A program made the translations under genes and the position numbers. From NCBI GenBank assembly GCA_946886855.1, contig CAMPJJ010000051.1, positions 1 to 37,575 of the forward strand: a DNA stretch of 37,575 nucleotides, written 5' to 3'. Under the pieces are notes generated by a model that saw nothing but the letters and a program-made list of their open reading frames with translations, did no database searches and had not been told where the DNA came from. Source of the stretch: an uncultured Roseateles sp. GTDB taxonomy: Bacteria > Pseudomonadota > Gammaproteobacteria > Burkholderiales > Burkholderiaceae. Below, piece after piece: positions 5,482 to 11,476 of this stretch. Position 1 is the first letter of the stretch. Every line of letters begins with the position of its first letter.

Positions 5482-5930
5482 GTGCCGCCGAGATCCTCAC
5501 CAACCCGGTCGACGCCCGCGTCGCGTCCTTCGTGCCGGCAGCCCAGACCCGCGTGCTGGCCGATGCCTGGTCCTTCTCTCGCTGGTTCGCGCTGCAGTGC
5601 GCCGCCGCGACCGATGAGCGATTTCTGGTGTTGAAGAGCCGCAGCCATGGCGCGCTGGGCCTGCTGGCCGAGCTGCCGACCCACGGCCTTGCCGCCCTGA
5701 TCCTGGACATGCGCCAGCCGGACCACCTGCTGCGCGATGCGCGCGATGCGCTGGTGCTGCGGTACCTCGCCGATGCCGACGTGAAGGTCCGCGTCATGGC
5801 CATGGCCCGCGAGATGGCGCTGGACGCCGAGCGCGACCAGGCCGAGGCCGCGGCCGGGCACGACTCGATGTTCCAGCGCCTTCGCGCAGCCATTCGGCCT
5901 CCCGCCGACTTTCGCGGCGCCGCGCGCTGA
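5478..5930 (+). CDS. Phage protein of unknown function, 150 aa
   Basis: An alpha-helical soluble protein of 150 residues without a recognised motif. The middle part (FLVLKSRSHGALGLLAELPT, then DHLLRDARDALVLRYLADAD) is rich in Leu, Ala and Asp. The ATGA overlap with the 86-aa gene shows that the two are co-translated. Codon use is strongly GC3-biased as in the rest of this operon, supporting a real gene. Confidence 0.6.
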   Translation: MSAAEILTNPVDARVASFVPAAQTRVLADAWSFSRWFALQCAAATDERFLVLKSRSHGALGLLAELPTHGLAALILDMRQPDHLLRDARDALVLRYLADADVKVRVMAMAREMALDAERDQAEAAAGHDSMFQRLRAAIRPPADFRGAAR

Positions 5931-5961
5931 CCAACCCCACCCGCAACTTCGGGAGACCCCG

Positions 5962-6261
5962 ATGAGCACCGTTCGCCAAGCCCTCCTGCCCCTGCCGATC
6001 CCCTCCTCCGCGCGCCGCTGCTGCGTTGCCGAGGACTGCTCCGGCATGTGCGACCCGACGCCCGCCCCGCGCCGCGGCAACCTGCTCCAGCGCATGGTCC
6101 TCGCCGCCCGCTGCGCCGCCCTGCGCTTCGACATCCGCAGCCATGAGCAGTACCTGGCCGAGTGCGAGCGCGACGGGATCGTCGTCAGCGACACGATCGT
6201 GGACTGGACCTACGCCCTGCAGGACAAGCGGGCCCAGCTGCGCGAGCTGGAGCGGGCGTGA
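5962..6261 (+). CDS. Phage protein of unknown function, 99 aa
   Basis: The N-terminal third is rich in Pro and Cys (SARRCCVAEDCSGMCDPTPA, four Cys within 13 residues), suggesting metal binding. The remainder is helical (LLQRMVLAARCAALRFDIRS, then YALQDKRAQLRELERA). GGGAG precedes the ATG by 7 bases. The stop overlaps the GTG start of the next gene (GTGA). No known family was recognised. Confidence 0.6.
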   Translation: MSTVRQALLPLPIPSSARRCCVAEDCSGMCDPTPAPRRGNLLQRMVLAARCAALRFDIRSHEQYLAECERDGIVVSDTIVDWTYALQDKRAQLRELERA

Positions 6262-6449
6262 GGGAAGTCGTCTTCGCCACCACCGGCGTGCTCGGCCTGT
6301 GCTCCGCCGTCGCCCTCGCCTTCCTCCCTCCCATTCAGTACGAACGCGCCGCCTGCCAGCGCATCGGCGGCCGCATCGTCATCACCCAACCCGCGCCCGG
6401 CGCCTCGGCCTCCAGCCGCTGCGTCCTGCCGGCCACCCCAAAGGACTGA
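6258..6449 (+). CDS. Small exported or membrane-anchored phage protein, 63 aa, GTG start
   Basis: Translation from GTG 6258, which overlaps the TGA of the preceding gene, gives a protein with one hydrophobic segment (VVFATTGVLGLCSAVALAFL, residues about 4-23). A short Cys-containing tail follows (two Cys, about residues 33 and 55) that would lie outside the membrane. It is either a type II anchor or a signal peptide. It ends 3 bases before the phage rdgC start. Two cysteines in the outer part could pair. Confidence 0.55.
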   Translation: MREVVFATTGVLGLCSAVALAFLPPIQYERAACQRIGGRIVITQPAPGASASSRCVLPATPKD

Positions 6450-6452
6450 TCC

Positions 6453-7397
6453 GTGTTCAAGAACCTGATCCTCTACCGCCTTGCCGCCGACTGGTCCATC
6501 CCGACCGATGAGCTGCAGGCCGCGCTCGAGCGCGAAGCCTTCGTCCCCTGCGGTCCGACCGAAGCCCTGTCCGTCGGCTGGGTGCCGCCCCGCGGCGAGC
6601 CGGGCGCGCTGCCGGCCGAGGAGATCGCCGGCCAGCAGCTGATGCTGCTGCGCACGGAGAAGCGCGTGCTGCCCGGCGCGGTGGTGCGCGAGCGCGTTGA
6701 CCTGCTCGCCGAGAAGATCGAGCTGGAGACAGGCCGCCGGCCCGGCAAGAAGCAGCGCGTCGACCTGAAGGAACAGGCGACGCTGGAGCTGCTGCCGCAG
6801 GCCTTCCGTCTGACGGCGCACACCCGCGTGTGGATCTCGCCCGCCCTGGGCCTGCTGATGGTCGACGCGCCATCGATCTCCAAGGCCGACACCGCGATCA
6901 CCCTGCTGGTGAAGGCCCTGCCGACGCTCAACCTGCACCTGCTGCAGAGCGCCGAATCGCCGGCCGCCTGCATGGCCGCCTGGCTGATGGACGGCGTGCC
7001 GCCCGCGGACTTCGTCATCGACCGCGACTGCGAGGTGAAGGCCCCCGACGAGATGAAGGCCTCGGTGCGCTACGCGCGCCACAACCTGGACACCGACGAG
7101 GTGAAGGGGCACCTGACCGCCGGGAAGATGCCGACCCGGCTCGCCCTTACCTGGAAGGAGCGCATCTCCTTCGAGCTGACGGACAAGATGACGATCAAGG
7201 GGATCAGGTTCCTCGACATCGTCTTCGACGGCCGCGACAAGCCCGCCAAGGATGAGGCCTTCGACGTGGACGCGGCGCTGGCCACCGGCGAGCTGTCGCG
7301 GCTGATCCCGGCGCTGATCGATGCGCTGTGCGGCGAGCTGGACTTCATCGGCCAGTCCAAGGCCATCGCCGACGCGCACGCCCCGGCCGCCGCGTGA
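6453..7397 (+). CDS. rdgC: Phage-borne RdgC recombination-associated protein, 314 aa
   Basis: Full-length RdgC, a ring-shaped double-stranded DNA binding protein that limits RecA access and modulates recombination on the nucleoid. It opens MFKNLILYRLAADW and contains the family block LHLLQSAESPAACMAAWLMD. A gap-free hand alignment with the host rdgC product (33698-34741) gives about 77% identity over 310 residues; the middle and C-terminal parts are nearly identical and the N-terminal 160 residues more diverged. It lacks the host's Ala/Pro/Lys tail of about 33 residues. GTG start with AAAGGA upstream; it overlaps the next gene by one base. In this operon position lambda carries Red/Gam, so it may serve phage recombination. 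Confidence 0.92.
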   Translation: MFKNLILYRLAADWSIPTDELQAALEREAFVPCGPTEALSVGWVPPRGEPGALPAEEIAGQQLMLLRTEKRVLPGAVVRERVDLLAEKIELETGRRPGKKQRVDLKEQATLELLPQAFRLTAHTRVWISPALGLLMVDAPSISKADTAITLLVKALPTLNLHLLQSAESPAACMAAWLMDGVPPADFVIDRDCEVKAPDEMKASVRYARHNLDTDEVKGHLTAGKMPTRLALTWKERISFELTDKMTIKGIRFLDIVFDGRDKPAKDEAFDVDAALATGELSRLIPALIDALCGELDFIGQSKAIADAHAPAAA

Positions 7398-7894
7398 TGC
7401 TGAACCGCTCCAAGCCCATGCGCCGCACGCCGTTCCGCGCGAAGGGGTTCAAGCCGGCAGTGCCGCGCGAGGAGCGCGTGCGCGCGCCGCTGACACCTCC
7501 GGCGGCATGGCGCGTCGCGCAGCGGGTCCAGGCCCAGCCGGTGGTCATCGAGAAGCGCGCCTACGTGCGCGACGACGCGCTGCGGGCCGCCTACCGCGCC
7601 ATCCCCTGCCAGAACTGCATGCGCAACGACGGCACCGTCTGCTGCGCCCATGCGAACTGGGCCGCCCACGGCAAGGGGAAGTCCATCAAGGCGTGCGACG
7701 CCCGCGGCGCGGCCCTCTGCTTCGAATGCCACTCGGGCCTGGACCAGGGGCGCGAGCTCTCCCGCGATGAGCGGCGCCAGGTCTGGGAAGGCGCCCACCG
7801 GCGCAGCGTCGAGCTGCTCGTCTCCGAGGGCCTCTGGCCCGCCCACATCCCGGCGCCGACGTTCGATGCCCAGCACAGGAAGAACTACCCATGA
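7397..7894 (+). CDS. DUF1364-type (YbcO-like) phage nuclease, 165 aa
   Basis: After a basic N-terminus (RSKPMRRTPFRAKGFKP) the C-terminal domain (about residues 68-165) has CQNCMRNDGTVCCAHANWAA, then GKGKSIKACD, then ALCFECHSGLDQGRELSRDE. These are the Cys pairs, CAH and CxxCH of the DUF1364/YbcO family, a zinc-containing HNH-like nuclease of lambdoid phages near ninG/rap-type recombination genes. Likely a DNA-binding endonuclease in recombination or Holliday-junction processing. The start shares one base with the rdgC stop (TGATG), placing it in the recombination module. Confidence 0.75.
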   Translation: MLNRSKPMRRTPFRAKGFKPAVPREERVRAPLTPPAAWRVAQRVQAQPVVIEKRAYVRDDALRAAYRAIPCQNCMRNDGTVCCAHANWAAHGKGKSIKACDARGAALCFECHSGLDQGRELSRDERRQVWEGAHRRSVELLVSEGLWPAHIPAPTFDAQHRKNYP

Positions 7895-8049
7895 GGCGAT
7901 TGATTCACCGCGCCCGATGGGGCGTCCTCTTCAACTGGCGCGCGGCCTGGATCGGCGCGCACCGCAGCGAACACAACCGCCGGACCTGCGTGAACGTCCT
8001 CCCATGCGTGACGGTCTGGTTCATCGAGAACGGAGGGACGCGACCATGA
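7891..8049 (+). CDS. Conserved small phage protein, 52 aa
   Basis: A 52-residue protein beginning MRRLIHRARWGVLFNW and including RSEHNRRTCVNVLPCVTVWF, then a Gly-rich end. The segment G-A-H-x5-N-R-R-x-C-x-N-x-x-P-C-V-T-V-W recalls a small conserved phage protein of unknown function. ATGA overlaps join it to the nuclease gene before it and to an ATG at 8046 after it, so the frame is well supported although short. Confidence 0.55.
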   Translation: MRRLIHRARWGVLFNWRAAWIGAHRSEHNRRTCVNVLPCVTVWFIENGGTRP

Positions 8050-8444
8050 GCCGCGCCACCTCCACCCTATCAGGGGTTCTTCTTGATCTCGGCCTCGACC
8101 GCCGCGCGGTTGTTGCCGACCTTCTTGATGGCGGCCCGCACGCGCGCCTGCGTCACGCCGAGCTTCTTCGCGAGGTACTCGACCTCGTAGTCCTCGCCGC
8201 CCGCCACCTTCGCCCGATCGGCCGCGCCGCGGTTGCTCTTGTCGTCTGCCATTCACCTCTCCTGATGTTCCGTCCGAAGTTGGACGGTCAGAAGGTAGCA
8301 GCGCGAGCGCCGGTGCGCACTCCGGACATGTCAAGAGTTGACCGCGCCGGCCTGGAACACCTACGCGCCGCCGCGCGCGTCCTCACCCTCATCACCATCG
8401 CCGCCTTCGTCCTGGCCGGCATCACCTCTGGAGCCACACCTTGA
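8046..8444 (+). pseudogene. Plus-strand frame split by an antisense DUF3606 insertion; remnants of a small membrane protein gene
   Basis: An ATG at 8046 has a strong GGAGGG and ATGA coupling to the preceding gene, yet the frame then runs antisense through the DUF3606 gene (8070-8252), giving an implausible sequence rich in Leu, Arg and Val. The last 38 residues, from ATG 8328, again look genuine: a charged start (MSRVDRAGLEHLRAAARV) and one membrane segment (LTLITIAAFVLAGITSG). I infer that a small membrane-protein gene was interrupted. It may now be translated from 8328 (weak ribosome binding site). The stop overlaps the next TTG start. Confidence 0.4.
8070..8252 (-). CDS. DUF3606 protein, antisense moron-like gene, 60 aa
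   Basis: A 60-residue protein of the DUF3606 family: MADDKSNRGAADRAKV, then EDYEVEYLAKKLGVTQARVR, then KKVGNNRAAVEAEI. The family is small, helical and common in proteobacterial genomes; its molecular function is unknown. It has a strong AGGAGAGGTGA ribosome binding site directly before ATG 8252, and a hairpin (CCGTCC/GGACGG, 8271-8288) lies in its leader. It is the only minus-strand gene inside the rightward operon, the hallmark of a moron, a gene inserted into a prophage with its own expression signals. Confidence 0.8.
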   Translation of the reverse strand: MADDKSNRGAADRAKVAGGEDYEVEYLAKKLGVTQARVRAAIKKVGNNRAAVEAEIKKNP

Positions 8445-8581
8445 TCACCCCGATCGCCATCCTCGCCGTCGGCCTGGCCCTCTGCGTCGGCCTCTTCGGC
8501 ATCCACTCCTCGGTCCGCGATGTCTGCCTGCAGCTGAAGAAGCTGCGGGAGGCGCTGCCGACCTACACCCCGGAGGACTGA
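8441..8581 (+). CDS. Single-span membrane peptide, 46 aa, TTG start
   Basis: From TTG 8441, which overlaps the preceding TGA (TTGA) and has GGAG seven bases upstream, translation gives MITPIAILAVGLALCVGLFG and then a charged tail (LQLKKLREALPTYTPED). One N-terminal membrane helix followed by a cytoplasmic or periplasmic helix is predicted. The next gene starts 5 bases after its stop. Function unknown; small phage membrane peptides of this type include holin-like, exclusion and lysis-control proteins. Confidence 0.5.
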   Translation: MITPIAILAVGLALCVGLFGIHSSVRDVCLQLKKLREALPTYTPED

Positions 8582-8585
8582 CCCG

Positions 8586-9596
8586 ATGTTCACCCTCGCA
8601 CGACTGGAATCCGTCCGCGCCGCCCGGGTGCAGCTGATCGACCTAGGCGACGAGAAGACCGCCAAGACGCTGAACTGGGTCATCCTGGCCATCGGGTGCG
8701 TGCAGGCCGGCATCGTCTCGCCCGACCATTTTGCTGACGCCAGCAACATGGTCGCCGACCTGCTGGACCACATCAACGCGCTGTCCGAGCAACTGGGCGA
8801 CGCAGCGCCGGATCAGCGCGAGCTGATGTCGAAGGTGAATGCCTGGTTGGAACAACGGGAGCTGGGTCGGGCCCGCCCGATCGACCCGGAGGATCTGCGC
8901 GCGGCATTGGATCGGGTCGACTCGCTTGGCCAGGTCATTCGCAGCGACCTCGCCGCATCCCAGCCCGCTCCGGTGGCACTCAAGGATCACGAGGTCCGAG
9001 AGGTCATCAGCGCGGTCACGCAGGTGGCTCAGCAGTACGGGGAGACCCAGCAGCTTCGCGAGCGCATCAAGGACGTTCTCTTCCCGGTGCTCAAGCGCGT
9101 ACCCGCTCCGGTGGAGCCCGATGCCGCCTGTGCAGCGTGCGGAGTGACTGCCTCGATTCCGAAGTTGGATTGCCCGAATTGCGGTCAGCGATTGCAAGCG
9201 CAGGCTGTGGCGGTGCCAGAGGCGCTGTACCGCGTTGCGATCAACTGCCCGCACGAAATCGACCGCGACAAGGTCGTGCTGCACTTCGATCCCAAGCAGC
9301 CCGGCCACAACGCGCTGAATCAGCTAGGGAAGCGTCTGGAAGCGGCTTCCGCGCTCTCCACCCCTGTGCCCGATGGCTACAAGCTGGTGCCGGCCCACGA
9401 TCCGCTGTTCAGCACGCGCCGCGACGCCGAGCGGTATCGAGAGCTGATCGATCTTCCGTGGGCGTTAGCCGTCGATGCTAAGGATGCGGTTTGGACGATC
9501 CGAATCCCCAACGTAGCACCGCCTGGAAGCAATACGCCACACCAGTTCATCGACGCGGCGATTGCGACCAACGGCCAGAAAGGCGGTGCGCGATGA
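8586..9596 (+). CDS. Phage protein with a central zinc ribbon, 336 aa
   Basis: The N-terminal half (residues about 1-170) is helical. The centre has CAACGVTAS and then LDCPNCGQRL, two Cys-x2-Cys pairs forming a zinc ribbon at about 181-200. The C-terminal part is mixed alpha/beta and ends in Gly/Arg. No enzyme motif is recognised. Codon choice is less GC-rich than in adjacent genes (for example TTT, GTA, TTA near 8730 and 9460), suggesting a separate origin. It overlaps the next gene by 4 bases (ATGA). Confidence 0.65.
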   Translation: MFTLARLESVRAARVQLIDLGDEKTAKTLNWVILAIGCVQAGIVSPDHFADASNMVADLLDHINALSEQLGDAAPDQRELMSKVNAWLEQRELGRARPIDPEDLRAALDRVDSLGQVIRSDLAASQPAPVALKDHEVREVISAVTQVAQQYGETQQLRERIKDVLFPVLKRVPAPVEPDAACAACGVTASIPKLDCPNCGQRLQAQAVAVPEALYRVAINCPHEIDRDKVVLHFDPKQPGHNALNQLGKRLEAASALSTPVPDGYKLVPAHDPLFSTRRDAERYRELIDLPWALAVDAKDAVWTIRIPNVAPPGSNTPHQFIDAAIATNGQKGGAR

Positions 9597-9895
9597 GCAT
9601 CGCCCAACGATGCGCCGGCGTCCTGACGCGCTGGGCCCGCGAGCGCAGCCAGCGCACTCCCATCGAGGCCGGCGTCCTGAAGCGCAGCGCCGAGACGATC
9701 GAGCAGCAGGAGTTCGAGCTCGACCTGCTGCGGAAGGTCCACGCCGCGGCGGTCGCCGTCGAACTGGCGCACGACGACCCCAATTTCGCTCGCAGGTGCG
9801 GCGGGATCAGGAAGCTGCGACGCGAGCTGTCCAACGAGGTCTGGGCCGCCGAAGAGGCGCTCGTGATCCAAGACTGCCGCAACAACCCGAACTGA
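9593..9895 (+). CDS. Phage protein of unknown function, 100 aa
   Basis: A helical, Arg- and Glu-rich protein: MSIAQRCAGVLTRWARERSQ, then IEQQEFELDLLRKVHAAAVA, which may form a coiled coil. ATG 9593 overlaps the previous stop (ATGA); the frame also extends upstream but only as a shadow of the 336-aa gene. No family recognised. Confidence 0.6.
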   Translation: MSIAQRCAGVLTRWARERSQRTPIEAGVLKRSAETIEQQEFELDLLRKVHAAAVAVELAHDDPNFARRCGGIRKLRRELSNEVWAAEEALVIQDCRNNPN

Positions 9896-9904
9896 GGAGC
9901 GACC

Positions 9905-10429
9905 ATGCCGAACACACCCCGCCCCGGCGACACCTACGTCCAGTCCTTCGCCCGCGGCCTCTCCGTCATCCAATCCTTCGGGCCCGGCTGCCAGCGCATG
10001 ACGCTCACCGAGGTCGCCAAGAAGACCAAGCTCACCCGCGCCGGCGCCCGACGCATCCTGCTCACCCTTCAGACCCTGGGCTTCATGCAGCTGGACGGCC
10101 GGCTGTTCTCCATGACCACGAAGATCCGCGAGCTGGGCGACGCCTGCATGCCGGTCGGCGAAGGCGTGATGACCGGCGCCGAGCCCGTGCCGACACCCCT
10201 CCGACCCCTCGACACGGGCGCGGAGCGCCTGCTCGGCGCGAAAGCGGGCCGCCAGCCCGAGACGCGCACCGGCAGCGCGACCGAAGGTATGACGCTCGGC
10301 GAGCGCATCGAGCACGTCGGCGGCCGCACCAACGCTGCGGGCTACATCGAGTTCGGCAGCGTGATGGCGGTCGACGCGTTCGCGCGCCACCTGCTGCGCG
10401 ATGCACGCGCGGAAGGAGGTGCGACTTGA
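9905..10429 (+). CDS. IclR-type helix-turn-helix fused to an unrelated C-terminus, 174 aa
   Basis: Residues about 10-80 read exactly like the DNA-binding domain of PcaR/PobR-type IclR regulators: YVQSFARGLSVIQSFGPGCQ, MTLTEVAKKTKLTRAGARRI, LLTLQTLGFMQLDGRLFSMT, then KIRELGDACM. IclR proteins are usually about 250-280 residues with an effector domain after this point. Here a different 95-residue tail follows, rich in Gly, Thr and Arg, ending AGYIEFGSVMAVDAFARHLL. It therefore probably binds DNA without IclR effector sensing. GAGGAG precedes the ATG. It may regulate phage or host genes. Confidence 0.75.
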   Translation: MPNTPRPGDTYVQSFARGLSVIQSFGPGCQRMTLTEVAKKTKLTRAGARRILLTLQTLGFMQLDGRLFSMTTKIRELGDACMPVGEGVMTGAEPVPTPLRPLDTGAERLLGAKAGRQPETRTGSATEGMTLGERIEHVGGRTNAAGYIEFGSVMAVDAFARHLLRDARAEGGAT

Positions 10430-10782
10430 GCACGCTGACAGTTCTGCAGGTCCCGCGCCGGCCGAGATCCGGCGAGCGCGGCGAGCTGGACCCGTCGACC
10501 GTCTTCTTCGAGGACTTCGAACCCGGGCGCGGCCAGATGACTGTGGTGTGCTGGGGCCGGGCCTGGACGCACTACTGGGGCGCGATGGGCGGCAACCCGA
10601 CCCACGACATCAGGTCTTTCGTGCTGAAGGCCTGGACCGGATACATCGTCGGGAAACTCATGGACGGCGCCGGCCCCATCCTCAAGCGCGCCGAGAAGCG
10701 CGAAGAGGAATGGCTCACCGACATCGTCGAGGCCATCAAGGACGAACTGCGTCGCACCGCGGTGGCGAAGGAGCCCGCGTGA
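10426..10782 (+). CDS. Conserved phage protein, 118 aa, TTG start
   Basis: A soluble protein with the phrase VCWGRAWTHYWGAMGG followed by an acidic/basic helix (ILKRAEKREEEWLTDIVEAI). The Trp-rich G-R-A-W-x-x-Y-W-G motif recalls a conserved phage early protein of unknown function. The TTG start at 10426 overlaps the previous TGA and has a near-perfect AGGAGGT six bases upstream. GTGA overlap links it to the methyltransferase gene. Confidence 0.6.
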   Translation: MSTLTVLQVPRRPRSGERGELDPSTVFFEDFEPGRGQMTVVCWGRAWTHYWGAMGGNPTHDIRSFVLKAWTGYIVGKLMDGAGPILKRAEKREEEWLTDIVEAIKDELRRTAVAKEPA

Positions 10783-11279
10783 CGGAGCGCGTCCTCGACC
10801 CCTGCTGCGGCAGCCGCATGATGTGGCTGGACCGTGCGCACCCCGACGTCGTCTTCGGCGATCGGCGCAGCGAGACCATCACCGTCACCGATCGGTCGCA
10901 CGGCAACGCCTCGGGCACGCGCACCCTGCGCATCGAGCCCGACGTGCTGCTGGACTTCCGCGCGCTCCCCTACCCCGACGGCACCTTCAAGCTGGTGGCG
11001 TTCGATCCTCCCCACTTGGTGAAGGCGGGGCCGCGCTCCTGGCTGGCGGCAAAGTACGGGAAGCTCGGCGACGACTGGCGCGAGGACATCCGCCGCGGCT
11101 TCGCGGAATGCCTGCGCGTCCTGTCCACCGACGGCGTGCTGGTGTTCAAGTGGAACGAGACGCAGGTCAAGGTCGCCGAGGTGCTGGCGCTCGCGCCGAT
11201 CCCGCCGCTGTTCGGCCACGTCTCCGGCCGCAAGGGGCTGACCCACTGGCTCGTCTTCATGAAAGGCCCCACCGCATGA
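10779..11279 (+). CDS. Phage class I SAM-dependent methyltransferase, 166 aa
   Basis: Motif I is VLDPCCGSRMMW, near the N-terminus (about residues 5-16). The catalytic motif IV is VAFDPPHL (about residues 73-80), a DPPH variant of the (D/N)PPY motif of DNA adenine methyltransferases. Downstream, FAECLRVLSTDGVLVFKWNE fits the central sheet. At 166 residues there is no target-recognition domain, as in small phage methyltransferases, so it is either weakly specific or acts with a partner. The substrate (DNA adenine, or another nucleic acid) is inferred. GTG start, GTGA overlap upstream and ATGA overlap downstream. Confidence 0.75.
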   Translation: MTERVLDPCCGSRMMWLDRAHPDVVFGDRRSETITVTDRSHGNASGTRTLRIEPDVLLDFRALPYPDGTFKLVAFDPPHLVKAGPRSWLAAKYGKLGDDWREDIRRGFAECLRVLSTDGVLVFKWNETQVKVAEVLALAPIPPLFGHVSGRKGLTHWLVFMKGPTA

Positions 11280-11476
11280 CCGCCCTGGTCCTCACCCCCG
11301 CCGAGATCGAGGCCCTTACATCGCACCGACGCAGCGACGCCCAACGCCGCGAGCTGGAGCACATGCGCATCCCTCACCGCGCGCGCCGCGACGGTACGCT
11401 CGTCGTGCTGCGCCGCGACGTCGAGGGGCAGCCAGGCGGCGCGCCGAAGCCGCGCGAGCCGGAGATGCAGCTTTGA
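11276..11476 (+). CDS. DUF4224 protein upstream of the integrase, 66 aa
   Basis: LTPAEIEALTSHRRSDAQRR followed by HRARRDGTLVVLRRDV matches the small DUF4224 family, found just before prophage integrase genes. It might act as an integration-excision or early DNA-binding factor, but its role is not established. The ATG overlaps the methyltransferase stop (ATGA) and its own stop overlaps the integrase TTG start (TTGA). Confidence 0.75.
   Translation: MTALVLTPAEIEALTSHRRSDAQRRELEHMRIPHRARRDGTLVVLRRDVEGQPGGAPKPREPEMQL

Noticed and set aside
6210..7379. Long minus-strand frame opposite the phage rdgC
   Set aside because: Pure antisense of rdgC; the same shadow occurs opposite host rdgC, as expected from related sequences.
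8329..8334. Perfect TTGACA (minus strand) upstream of the DUF3606 gene as a -35 box
   Set aside because: No -10-like hexamer lies 16-18 bases downstream; the nearest candidate (TACCTT) is about 31 bases away.
11276..11476. DUF4224 protein as an excisionase
   Set aside because: The family occurs beside integrases, but I see no winged-helix or Xis motif in 66 residues, so the name was not used.
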